This document shows, in pieces, positions 1-11,100 of a DNA stretch of 64,000 nucleotides. The DNA lies in the NCBI GenBank assembly GCA_020152595.1, contig JAIGNY010002217.1, positions 481,001 to 545,000 on the forward strand. Direction: 5' to 3'. A program made the translations under genes and the position numbers. This DNA comes from Chiridota heheva. Taxonomy: Eukaryota > Echinodermata > Holothuroidea > Apodida > Chiridotidae. The notes under the pieces were generated by a model. It saw only the letters and a list, made by a program, of their open reading frames with translations, was not told where the DNA came from and did not search any database. Each line of letters begins with the position of its first letter. Within the stretch, counting starts at the first letter, position 1.

Positions 1-2
1 TG

Positions 3-58
3 GAGGGGAATATTACTGAGTACTGTTTAGACCAATTAGAACCAGATACAAAACACAG
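3..58 (+). CDS. FNDC3-like gene, partial exon (end of a fibronectin III domain)
   Basis: The reading frame from base 3 gives EYCLDQLEPDTKHR, the F-strand motif of a fibronectin type III domain (L-x-P-x-T). A GT donor follows at 59-60 (GTATGAG). The exon ends two bases into a codon and joins in phase to the exon at 3343, giving R-I-R-I-Q-A-V-N-S-K-G, the usual next strand of the domain. The 5' boundary of the exon lies outside the window. Identity as FNDC3 rests on the whole downstream chain: two more FN3 domains and then a C-terminal membrane anchor, with no other domain. Confidence 0.8.
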
Positions 59-1097
59 GTATGAGTTCATTTGTGCTATTTTGTGTCAATTTTCACAATA
101 TTGCAAATTACAAAATTTAATTTAAAAAAAAATGTATAAACATCAAAGTGTGTTTTCTTCAGTGTGATTGGACAAGACGGTACACACCCTCACCTTGCAT
201 TGTTTGTACATTAGGCCTAAGAAAAAGAAATTGTTTGTTTGCCCTTTCTTGTGGAAAGATTGTAAGGGCGGGGTAAGGGTAAGGGGGTGGGTGGAAGGGA
301 TCCCAAAGTCTTCATTTTGTGACAGGACGGAATATGAAAGAATCTTCTTATTTTGTTGTAATGTACAAAATCAAATTTGGATTTTAATACATCACAGCAA
401 AACAAGGGACACAGACTTAAATAAAATGCAAGAATACTGAGATTAATTTTCTTTGTAGCCACGGCAACCCAAACATTAATTCATGTAGCAGGACAGAATG
501 ATAAACATAGCTACAATAAAATAGTATAAGAATTGAAACAATTCTACCAAAAATATATGAAGTCTCTCCCCTTTTCACTATGGAAGGAAACTTGACTTAG
601 TTTTAAAACTAACAGTCACAGTACATTAAAGTAATAAACCACTACAAATATTTTATTTGAATTTAGAAGAAAAAATGGAAAGTGCGATAGGACTGAAACT
701 GCGACAGGACGGAATTAGTCCATTGTTTAAAGATTTGAGAAAAGCAATGAAAAAATAAAAAACTTTTAATTCACTTTTAATTGAAATACATTTAGGAAGA
801 ATATAAACACTTGCTGGATTCCTTTGGAGCTACTAGGAGAATCCATTACACATTAACTGAATTCAGCTTGAATAACGTGATTAAATTACACGTTTTAGTC
901 ATAAGCGTACTCATCCAAAAAAGGATTATTTGACCTTGACTTGATGCTACTGAGTCATTGGGTCACGGGTAGTGGTAAGTAACTTCTTATTACACCGCTG
1001 TGGGCCACGGTTCCGCGTAGGGACCATTAGGGCCACAAGGAGCAGCGTCTTAAGAAAGTTACAAGTAAGTTTACCGCTCGCTGTAGAGCCATTAGAT

Positions 1098-1262
1098 TAC
1101 TTTCACGGGTCCATACGGCTCCGTTGAATGGCTTCGTACAGGTCCATACGGCTCCATAGAGCAGGTTTACGGGTCTATGCCACGGCTTTACTGCTCCATA
1201 AGGGTCCTTTGAATGGGTCCATACGGCTCCGGTGAACGGGTGTGTATGGCTCCATAGGGATT
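1098..1262 (+). repeat. Irregular repeats of GGTCCATACGGCTCC
   Basis: The motif GGGTCCATACGGCTCC, or close variants such as GGGTCTATGCCACGGC, recurs about six times between 1098 and 1262 with uneven spacing and a shared spacer ending in TGAA(C/T)GG. It lies just upstream of the DIRS-like remnant and could be part of its 5' terminal region, but no matching terminal repeat was found downstream. Confidence 0.5.
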
Positions 1263-1679
1263 AAACGGGTTATTGTACAACATATGGCAAACTTGGAAGT
1301 GTACCCACTAGTTGTATAGCTATGTGGTAAGGTGATAATAATTCAAACTCTATAGGAAGTGTAGTTTCACGGAAGCTAATTTCTTATTGTATAAGTAGCC
1401 AATATAGCTAGGTAGTTTTACGGCTATGAGAACTACCATAGAGAACTGTTCACGTTTAACGTTTACGTGGAAAACGTAGAAGGTGCCGACGTTACACGTC
1501 CTCCTCGTCTTCTTTTTTCAGGTGGAGGTGGACAAAAAGACATATTAGAAACCCCCTGTAGGATGATTCCTTCTTTGACGCCCTCAAGCAGAAGCTTGAA
1601 ACCTGGGTTTCTCAGGCAGTGGAGCAGAAGCTCTCGCGCCCCCCTGTCCAGCAGCTGCTGCTGCCTAGGTAGGGCAACC

Positions 1680-3170
1680 CTTCCAACCATGCTGTCTCGG
1701 AGGAAGGATGCCCTTGACATCTACCCCTCTGGGGAAGACGTCGACCTCATGGACGACTTGGAGCAACCTGAGGAACCTTCAAATACTCCCAGGGCACTTG
1801 ACTATCCCCCTGAATGGGGGAATTTTTCTGCTGCCCCAATCCAAGTTGCGCCTAGGCTGACGCAGGCTGCACTAGACAGGACCTCGGTACTTTGTAGAGT
1901 ACCAGAGGAAGTCTAGTTTTCACCGCCCCCACCATTAGTGACGTCAGAACAATGACCACACCTTTGCTAGCCAGGTTGTCGGATTTGTTTGACGCGTCTG
2001 TCGATCAACTTGCCCAAGCTTCTACAAAGGTGGTCACGGAGAGGCGTGAGAATGTTCTCCCCCTCCTTGGCCTGTCCTCTCCACCTGCAAGCTGTCCTCT
2101 CCACCTGCAAGCTGTCCTCTCCACCTGCAAGCTGTCCTCTCCACCTGCAAGCTGTCCTCTCCACCTGCAAGCTGTCATCTCCACCTGCAAGCTGTCATCT
2201 CCACCTGCAAGCTGTCCTCTTCACCTGCAAGCTGTCCTCTCCACCTGCAAGCTGTCCTCTCCACCTGCAAGCGGTCCTCTCCACCCGCAAGCTGTCCCCT
2301 CCACCCGCAAGCTGTCCTCTCCACCCCCAAGCTGTCCCCTTCCACCTGCAAGCTGTCCTCTCCACCTGCAAGCTGTCCTCTCCACCTGCAAGCTGTCCTC
2401 TCCACCTGCAAGCTGTCCCCTCCACCCGCAAGCTGTCCTCTCCACCTGCAAGCTGTCCCCTCCACCTGCAAGCTGTCCTCTCCACCTGCAAGCTGTCCTC
2501 TCCACCTGCAAGCTGTCCCCTCCACCTGCAAGATGTCCTCTCCACCTGCAAGCTGTCCTCTCCACCTGCAAGTTGTCCTCTCCACCTGCAAGCTGTCCTC
2601 TCCACCTGGCAAGCTGTTCTCTCCACCTGCACACCGCCAGGCCTTGCTCTCCATGAGGAGTCTAGGCACGGCTGCCAAGCGGCAGGCCTCGCGCCGTCAT
2701 GCGACTGTGCCGAAGCCCAACACAGCTTCTTCCACTCACCTGGACCGAAAGAGTGAATGTGGCAGATAAACGTCAACTCTCCTTCCCCTTTGCACAGAGC
2801 GGGCTCCTCTTTCTCACGCGGGTGGGGAAGAGGCATGGGGAAGCACCTTTGACCTACCCCCAGCACCCCTGCTGATGGGCCGTCAGGTCGGGGGTGTCTG
2901 GGGAAATTCACAGAGGAGTGGGGAATGGTCACCTTTGACAAGTGGGTGCTGAGAATCATTCAGCAGGGCTACCGACTAGAGTTCACGGTCCTCCGCCGCA
3001 GGGAGGGATCTTCCACCCTACCCCACTCCTCGATTGGACAGTCACGCTGAGTTGTTGAGGACAGATATCAGGGAACTGCTGTCGAAAGACGCTATCACCC
3101 CAATCTTGAATCCGCCCAAGGATCTCCTAATGTCCACGTTCTTCCTGGCCCCAAAGAAGAGAAAACAAGG
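1680..3170 (+). mobile_element. Degenerate DIRS-like retrotransposon fragment (ORF1-like region and start of reverse transcriptase)
   Basis: This stretch is GC-richer than its surroundings. Around 2895-3000 one frame reads GKFTEEWGMVTFDKWVL and then IIQQGYRLEF, the block that opens the reverse-transcriptase region of DIRS-type (tyrosine-recombinase) retrotransposons. After a stop and frame change, 3050-3165 reads LRTDIRELLSKDAI and then STFFLAPKKRK, matching the following RT block (finger region, 'FF-x-APKK'). The homology stops near 3170, before the catalytic YxDD, so the copy is truncated. An acidic reading frame at 1690-1915 (DVDLMDDLEQPEEP) could be ORF1 (gag-like), but this is weaker. 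A 20-bp minisatellite has expanded between the two parts. A Gypsy-type RT is the alternative; the KWVL...GY...EF block favours DIRS. Confidence 0.55.
2071..2635 (+). repeat. 20-bp minisatellite, about 28 copies
   Basis: The unit is CTGTCCTCTCCACCTGCAAG. Copies are nearly identical, with single-base changes (CCCTCC, TCATCT, CACCCG) and one-base insertions near 2341 and 2608. Three units make 60 bp, so long open frames appear in several frames on both strands. These are products of periodicity and not genes. The array sits inside the DIRS-like remnant. Confidence 0.95.
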
Positions 3171-3342
3171 GTTAATAAATCGTGGTGGAATTTCATCATG
3201 ACCAGGATATTTATGACTTATCTTAGAAGGATATATATGACTTACCTAAGAAGGATATTTATAACTTTAGGAACTTATAATCTAGATAACCTCATTCTTA
3301 TTAGTACAGGTTAGTTAACCTTCATGATTTTCCCTCTTGCAG

Positions 3343-3558
3343 GATACGTATACAAGCAGTTAATAGTAAAGGAGCAGGTCCATACAGTGCAACCCTCAAG
3401 GCCATCACACAAGCACTTCCCCCACCCCCACCAAGGTTAGAATGCACCCTGAAGGGTCACCAAAGCTTGAAGCTGCGATGGGGGGAGGTACCAAAGATCA
3501 TTTTTATGGACAACAAGAACCTGTCATACACGCTGGAGATGGAGGACAAGAGAGGAAA
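3343..3558 (+). CDS. FNDC3-like gene, exon: end of one FN3 domain and first half of the next
   Basis: The acceptor CTCTTGCAG ends at 3342 and the donor GTGAGTT starts at 3559. The frame set by the upstream exon stays open for the whole 216 bp. It encodes the G strand of one domain (SKGAGPYSATLKAITQALP), a proline-rich linker, and then the A-C strands of the next domain, with the expected core Trp (LKLRWGEVPK) and the C-strand Tyr (LSYTLEMED). The exon ends two bases into a codon and joins in phase to 3829. FNDC3A/B proteins are ER/Golgi-type membrane proteins made of a Pro-rich N-terminus, nine FN3 domains and a C-terminal anchor. By counting back from the anchor this exon covers the end of the third-last domain and the start of the second-last. 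Confidence 0.85.
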
Positions 3559-3828
3559 GTGAGTTGTTTGTTTATTGAACGGTTGAAGGTCGGTGTTGCA
3601 TGGAGTATGATATATTTTAATTTGAATGATTTGATTGGTCAATATTCCAAAAAATATGCATCACTTAAATTAGAAGTTCCTACTGAAAGGTAGGACAGAT
3701 TTTATGGTTCAATTTTGAATGTAAAATCTTACAGCTAGTAAACGGAAACAATTTCTGCCTTTCAAGAGGAATTTCAGCTTTTGTTGGTGTATATGATATC
3801 ATTTCTTTATTTTCTCTCCCCTTTCTAG

Positions 3829-3995
3829 GTTCATTGTAGTGTACTCTGGCATCAACACCAGCCACAAGGTGACCAGACTTACTGAAAATACCATGTACAA
3901 GTTTCGTATATGTGCCAGTAACGATGCGGGACACGGGCAGTTTTCAGAAGAGTACTCATTTTGCACACTTAAGGCTCCACCCCCAGCAATGAAAC
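3829..3995 (+). CDS. FNDC3-like gene, exon: second half of the penultimate FN3 domain
   Basis: The acceptor is CCCCTTTCTAG ending at 3828 and the donor is GTAAGT at 3996. The translation starts KFIVVYSGIN and contains LTENTMYKFRICASNDAG, the classic FN3 F-G motif (L-x-x-x-T-x-Y-x-F-R-(I/V)-x-A-x-N-x-x-G). It ends in the linker TLKAPPPAMK. The exon leaves one base (C) of a codon over. The intron that follows is 13.6 kb long because it contains the 69-bp satellite. Confidence 0.88.
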
Positions 3996-5136
3996 GTAAG
4001 TTGCAGAAAGATTGAAGTCAAGTTTTGTACATTTGTGTAAATTTACCAACATTTGCAGCAAGTTTCTTCTCTTGGAAGTTTCTGTTACAAAGTGTGCAGA
4101 TTCTGCAAGTGCAACTTTCATGTGACAATAATTAGATATCTTTTCTGTGTATTTTTTGGTTGTTTTTCACATATTTTATAATTTTATATTATTGATATAT
4201 TTTAAGTCTATGCTCCTGCTTAAAGGACAATAGATGATTTTAAAAAAAAACCTCTTTTTAACAGAAAAAACTCCTTTGACAGAAAAACTCTTTTCGACAG
4301 AAAAAATTCTTTTTGACAGAAAATACTTCAAATGTTTAATTTTTCGTTAGTTTTCTCTTTCTTTGGTTGCAAAATGAAAGTTAATTGCATTTTAATTAGA
4401 GGCAACATTGTCTATATAGTTTTGTATGTTAATTGGAAGGGATCAACAAAACAAACCTTGCCATCAGAAATGGTTGCAACTGGGAATATCTACAGTTGAA
4501 TATTTTCAACTTTGTTACGCAAACACTAATGTTATTAGTATGAATGGGAGAATCTCGCTATTCTCTTTATGTAAGCTCGTTGTTTGAAATCCTCTCACAC
4601 AATCTTTTGAAGTAGAGCAGCTGAACTAAACCAAGAGTCTTGAATCTGTAGGATACCCTTAATCCACTTGTAGCTGGAGAAGAAAACACTCACCATTTTA
4701 AAATACCGTATGAGACGCCTAGGGCTCTTTTGACTGCCTGTTTTCTTCCTAATAAGTGCCTATGCCCAAGAATTAGCAATCTGCACACTTGTTACATATA
4801 TACCTAAGCAGAGTTGAAATTAATTTAAAAACTTCCCAGGGTTCTGAATAAAGGTGTAGAAAATCTTCTCATAAAAAATTGTGACAGAAATAATATTAAT
4901 GTAGTGAATACATCTTTGTAAGCCTCCCTCTTTCACAATTTAGTGTACTATTTATCGGGAAATTACACGGGGGACGTTTTTAGAGCACATATTTACCACA
5001 TATACCGTTGCTTACTCAAGAAATCTTTAAAAGAAGGAGAGAAACAAATCTTGCTGGGAATTTCCGTTTTTCTTTTGGTAATAACCGCTGGAACAGTGGG
5101 TTTATCCAAATCACGTACAGTTTACTGTTCACAGCA
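3996..5136 (+). other. Intronic DNA upstream of the satellite
   Basis: AT-rich, with no coding potential seen. The one structured stretch is about 4261-4325, where an A-rich unit of the form GACAGAAAAANTCNTTT repeats four times with a 17-19 bp period. Confidence 0.6.
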
Positions 5137-8100
5137 AGCTCTGTATTACAGTTACACCCTTGTAGCTTTATTAGGCTGAACACATCTCCTCAGTTATCTT
5201 AGCTAGCTCTGTATTACAGTTACACCCTTGCAGCCTCATTAAGCTGAACACATCCCCTCAATTTATCTTAGCTAGCTCTGTATTACAGTTACACCCTTGC
5301 AGCTTCATTGGGCTAAACACTTTCCCTCAATTTATCTTAGCTAGCTCTGTATTACAGTTACACCCTTGCAGCTTCATTAGGCTGAACACATCCCCTCAAC
5401 TTATCGTAGCTAGCTCTGTATTACAGTTACACCCTTGCAGCTTCATTATGCTGAACACATTCCCTCAAGTTATCTTAGCTAGCTCTGTATTACAGTTACA
5501 CCCTTGCAGCCTCATTAGGCTGAACACATCCCCTCAATTTATCTTAGCTAGCTCTGTATTACAGTTACACCCTTGCAGCTTCATTATGCTGAACACATTC
5601 CCTCAAGTTATCTTAGCTAGCTCTGTATTACAGTTACACCCTTGCAGCTTCATTAGGCTAAAAACTTTCCCTCAATTTATCTTAGCTAGCTCTGTATTAC
5701 AGTTACACCCTTGCAGCTTCATTAGGCTGAACACATTCCCTCAAGTTATCTTAGCTAGCTCTGTATTACAGTTACACCCTTGCAGCTTCATTAGGCTGAA
5801 CACATTTCCTCAGTTATCTTAGCTAGCTCTATATTACAGTTACACCCTTGCAGCTTCATTAGGCTGAACACATCCCCTCAATTTATCTTAGCTAGCTCTG
5901 TATTACAGTTACACCCTTGCAGCTTCATTGGGCTAAACACTTTCCCTCAATTTATCTTAGCTAGCTCTGTATTACAGTTACACCCTTGCAGCTTCATTAG
6001 GCTGAACACATCCCCTCAACTTATCGTAGCTAGCTCTGTATTACAGTTACACCCTTGCAGCTTCATTATGCTGAACACATTCCCTCAAGTTATCTTAGCT
6101 AGCTCTGTATTACAGTTACACCCTTGCAGCTTCATTATGCTGAACACATTCCCTCAAGTTATCGTAGCTAGCTCTGTATTACAGTTACACCCTTGCAGCT
6201 TCATTATGCTGAACACATCCCCTCAAGTTATCTTAGCTAGCTCTGTATTACAGTTACACCCTTGCAGCTTCATTATGCTGAACACATTCCCTCAAGTTAT
6301 CTTAGCTAGCTCTGTATTACAGTTACACCCTTGCAGCTTCATTATGCTGAACACATTCCCTCAAGTTATCTTAGCTAGCTCTGTATTACAGTTACACCCT
6401 TGCAGCTTCATTAGGCTGAACACATTCCCTCAAGTTATCTTAGCTAGCTCTGTATTACAGTGACATGCTTGCAGCTTCATTAGGCTGAACACATCTCCTC
6501 AAGTTATCTTAGCTAGCTCTGTATTACAGTTACACCCTTGTAGCTTCATTATGCTGAACACATTCCCTCAAGTTATCTTAGCTAGCTCTGTATTACGGTT
6601 ACACCCTTGCAGCTTCATTAGGCTGAACACATCCCCTCAAGTCATCTTAGCTAGCTCTGTATTACAGTTACACCCTTGCAGCCTCATTAGGCTGAACACA
6701 TCCCCTCAAGTTATCTTAGCTAGCTCTGTATTACAGTTACACCCTTGCAGCTTCATTAGGCTGAACACATTCCCTCAAGTTATCTTAGCTAGCTCTGTAT
6801 TACAGTTACACCCTTGCAGCCTCATTAGGCTGAACACATTCCCTCAATTTATCTTAGCTAGCTCTGTATTACAGTTACACCCTTGCAGCTTCATTAGGCT
6901 GAACACATTCCCTCAATTTATCTTAGCTAGCTCTGTATTACAGTTACACCCTTGCAGCTTCATCGGGCTGAACACATCTCCTCAAGTTATCTTAGCTAGC
7001 TCTGTATTACAGTTACACCCTTGCAGCTTCATTATGCTGAACACATTTCCTCAGTTATCTTAGCTAGCTCTATATTACAGTTACACCCTTGCAGCTTTAT
7101 TAGGCTGAACACATCCCCTCAATTTATCTTAGCTAGCTCTGTATTACAGTTACACCCTTGCAGCTTCATCGGGCTGAACACATCCCCTCAAGTTATATTA
7201 GCTAGCTCTGTATTACAGTTACACCCTTGCAGCCTCATTATGCTGAACACATTTCCTCAGTTATCTTAGCTAGCTCTATATTACAGTTACACCCTTGCAG
7301 CTTTATTAGGCTGAACACATCCCCTCAATTTATCTTAGCTAGCTCTGTATTACAGTTACACCCTTGCAGCTTCATCGGGCTGAACACATCCCCTCAAGTT
7401 ATCTTAGCTAGCTCTGTATTACAGTGACATGCTTGCAGCTTCATTATGCTGAACACATCCCCTCAAGTTATCTTAGCTAGCTCTCTATTACAGTTACACC
7501 CTTGCAGCCTCATTAGGCTGAACACATCCCCTCAAGTTATCTTAGCTAGCTCTGTATTACAGTTACACCCTTGCAGCTTCATTATGCTGAACACATTTCC
7601 TCAGTTATCTTAGCTAGCTCTATATTACAGTTACACCCTTGCAGCTTTATTAGGCTGAACACATCCCCTCAATTTATCTTAGCTAGCTCTGTATTACAGT
7701 TACACCCTTGCAGCTTCATTAGGCTGAACACATTCCCTCAACTTATCGTAGCTAGCTCTGTATTACAGTTACACCCTTGCAGCCTCATTAGGCTGAACAC
7801 ATCCCCTCAAGTTATATTAGCTAGCTCTGTATTACAGTTACACCCTTGCAGCTTTATTAGGCTGAACACATCTCCTCAAGTTATCTTAGCTAGCTCTGTA
7901 TTACAGTTACACCCTTGCAACTTCATTATGCTGAACACATTCCCTCAATTTATCTTAGCTAGCTCTGTATTACAGTTACACCCTTGCAGCTTTATTAGGC
8001 TGAACACATCTCCTCAAGTTATCTTAGCTAGCTCTGTATTACAGTTACACCCTTGCAGCTTCATCGGGCTGAACATATTCCCTCAACTTATCGTAGCTAG

Positions 8101-11100
8101 CTCTGTATTACAGTTACACCCTTGCAGCCTCATTAGGCTGAACACATCCCCTCAAGTTATATTAGCTAGCTCTGTATTACAGTTACACCCTTGCAGCTTC
8201 ATTAGGCTGAACACATCTCCTCAAGTTATCTTAGCTAGCTCTGTATTACAGTTACACCCTTGCAGCCTCATTAGGCTGAACACATCCCCTCAAGTTATAT
8301 TAGCTAGCTCTGTATTACAGTTACACCCTTGCAGCTTCATCGGGCTGAACACATCTCCTCAAGTTATCGTAGCTAGCTCTGTATTACAGTTACACCCTTG
8401 CAGCTTCATTAGGCTAAACACATCCCCTCAAGTCATCTTAGCTAGCTCTGTATTACAGTTACACCCTTGCAGCTTCATCGGGCTGAACACATCTCCTCAA
8501 GTTATATTAGTTAGCTCTGTATTACAGTTACACCCTTGCAGCCTCATTAGGCTGAACACATCCCCTCAAGTCATCTTAGCTAGCTCTGTATTACAGTTAC
8601 ACCCTTTGCAGCTTCATCGGGCTGAACACATCTCCTCAAGTTATCGTAGCTAGCTCTGTATTACAGTTACACCCTTGCAGCTTCATTAGGCTAAACACAT
8701 CCCCTCAAGTCATCTTAGCTAGCTCTGTATTACAGTTACACCCTTGCAGCTTCATCGGGCTGAACACATCTCCTCAAGTTATATTAGCTAGCTCTGTATT
8801 ACAGTTACACCCTTGCAGCTTCATTAGGCTGAACACATCTCCTCAAGTTATCTTAGCTAGCTCTGTATTACAGTGACATGCTTGCAGCTTCATTAGGCTG
8901 AACACATCCCCTCAAGTTATCTTAGCTAGCTCTGTATTACAGTTACACCCTTGCAGCCTCATTAGGCTGAACACATTCCCTCAAGTCATCTTAGCTAGCT
9001 CTGTATTACAGTTACACCCTTGCAGCCTCATTAGGCTGAACACATTCCCTCAAGTTATCTTAGCTAGCTCTGTATTACAGTTACACCCTTGCAGCTTCAT
9101 TAGGCTGAACACATCCCCTCAAGTTATCTTAGCTAGCTCTGTATTACAGTTACACCCTTGCAGCTTCATTAGGCTGAACACATCCCCTCAAGTTATCTTA
9201 GCTAGCTCTGTATTACAGTTACACCCTTGCAGCCTCATTAGGCTGAACACATTCCCTCAAGTTATCTTAGCTAGCTCTGTATTACAGTTACACCCTTGCA
9301 GCTTCATTAGGCTGAACACATTCCCTCAAGTTATCTTAGCTAGCTCTGTATTACAGTTACACCCTTGCAGCCTCATTAGGCTGAACACATTCCCTCAAGT
9401 TATCTTAGCTAGCTCTGTATTACATTTACACCCTTGCAGCTTCATTAGGCTGAACACATCCCCTCAAGTTATCTTAGCTAGCTCTGTATTACAGTGACAT
9501 GCTTGCAGCTTCATTATGCTGAACACATCCCCTCAAGTTATCTTAGCTAGCTCTCTATTACAGTTACACCCTTGCAGCCTCATTAGGCTGAACACATCCC
9601 CTCAAGTTATCTTAGCTAGCTCTGTATTACAGTTACACCCTTGCAGCTTCATTATGCTGAACACATTTCCTCAGTTATCTTAGCTAGCTCTATATTACAG
9701 TTACACCCTTGCAGCTTTATTAGGCTGAACACATCCCCTCAATTTATCTTAGCTAGCTCTGTATTACAGTTACACCCTTGCAGCTTCATTAGGCTGAACA
9801 CATTCCCTCAACTTATCGTAGCTAGCTCTGTATTACAGTTACACCCTTGCAGCCTCATTAGGCTGAACACATCCCCTCAAGTTATATTAGCTAGCTCTGT
9901 ATTACAGTTACACCCTTGCAGCTTTATTAGGCTGAACACATCTCCTCAAGTTATCTTAGCTAGCTCTGTATTACAGTTACACCCTTGCAGCTTCATTATG
10001 CTGAACACATTCCCTCAATTTATCTTAGCTAGCTCTGTATTACAGTTACACCCTTGCAGCTTTATTAGGCTGAACACATCTCCTCAAGTTATCTTAGCTA
10101 GCTCTGTATTACAGTTACACCCTTGCAGCTTCATCGGGCTGAACACATTCCCTCAACTTATCGTAGCTAGCTCTGTATTACAGTTACACCCTTGCAGCCT
10201 CATTAGGCTGAACACATCCTCAAGTTATATTAGCTAGCTCTGTATTACAGTTACACCCTTGCAGCTTCATTAGGCTGAACACATCTCCTCAAGTTATCTT
10301 AGCTAGCTCTGTATTACAGTTACACCCTTGCAGCCTCATTAGGCTGAACACATCCCCTCAAGTTATATTAGCTAGCTCTGTATTACAGTTACACCCTTGC
10401 AGCTTCATCGGGCTGAACACATCTCCTCAAGTTATCGTAGCTAGCTCTGTATTACAGTTACACCCTTGCAGCTTCATTAGGCTAAACACATCCCCTCAAG
10501 TCATCTTAGCTAGCTCTGTATTACAGTTACACCCTTGCAGCTTCATCGGGCTGAACACATCTCCTCAAGTTATATTAGCTAGCTCTGTATTACAGTTACA
10601 CCCTTGCAGCCTCATTAGGCTGAACACATCCCCTCAAGTCATCTTAGCTAGCTCTGTATTACAGTTACACCCTTGCAGCTTCATCGGGCTGAACACATCT
10701 CCTCAAGTTATCGTAGCTAGCTCTGTATTACAGTTACACCCTTGCAGCTTCATTAGGCTAAACACATCCCCTCAAGTCATCTTAGCTAGCTCTGTATTAC
10801 AGTTACACCCTTGCAGCTTCATCGGGCTGAACACATCTCCTCAAGTTATATTAGCTAGCTCTGTATTACAGTTACACCCTTGCAGCTTCATTAGGCTGAA
10901 CACATCTCCTCAAGTTATCTTAGCTAGCTCTGTATTACAGTGACATGCTTGCAGCTTCATTAGGCTGAACACATCCCCTCAAGTTATCTTAGCTAGCTCT
11001 GTATTACAGTTACACCCTTGCAGCCTCATTAGGCTGAACACATTCCCTCAAGTTATCTTAGCTAGCTCTGTATTACAGTTACACCCTTGCAGCTTCATTA

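Larger units (their letters stand above)
59..3342 (+). other. Intron of the FNDC3-like gene
   Basis: The donor is GTATGAG at 59 and the acceptor is TTTTCCCTCTTGCAG ending at 3342. Exon phases match across it, so no further coding exon is needed. Bases 59-1090 are AT-rich and show nothing recognisable. The rest holds irregular GGTCCATACGGCTCC repeats, a DIRS-like retrotransposon remnant and a 20-bp minisatellite, listed separately. Confidence 0.8.

Noticed and set aside
1952-2959. Overlapping Cys/Ser/Pro-rich and Trp/Arg/Gly-rich open frames on both strands
   Set aside because: All are readings of the 20-bp minisatellite; several frames on both strands are open at once, which is expected from periodicity.
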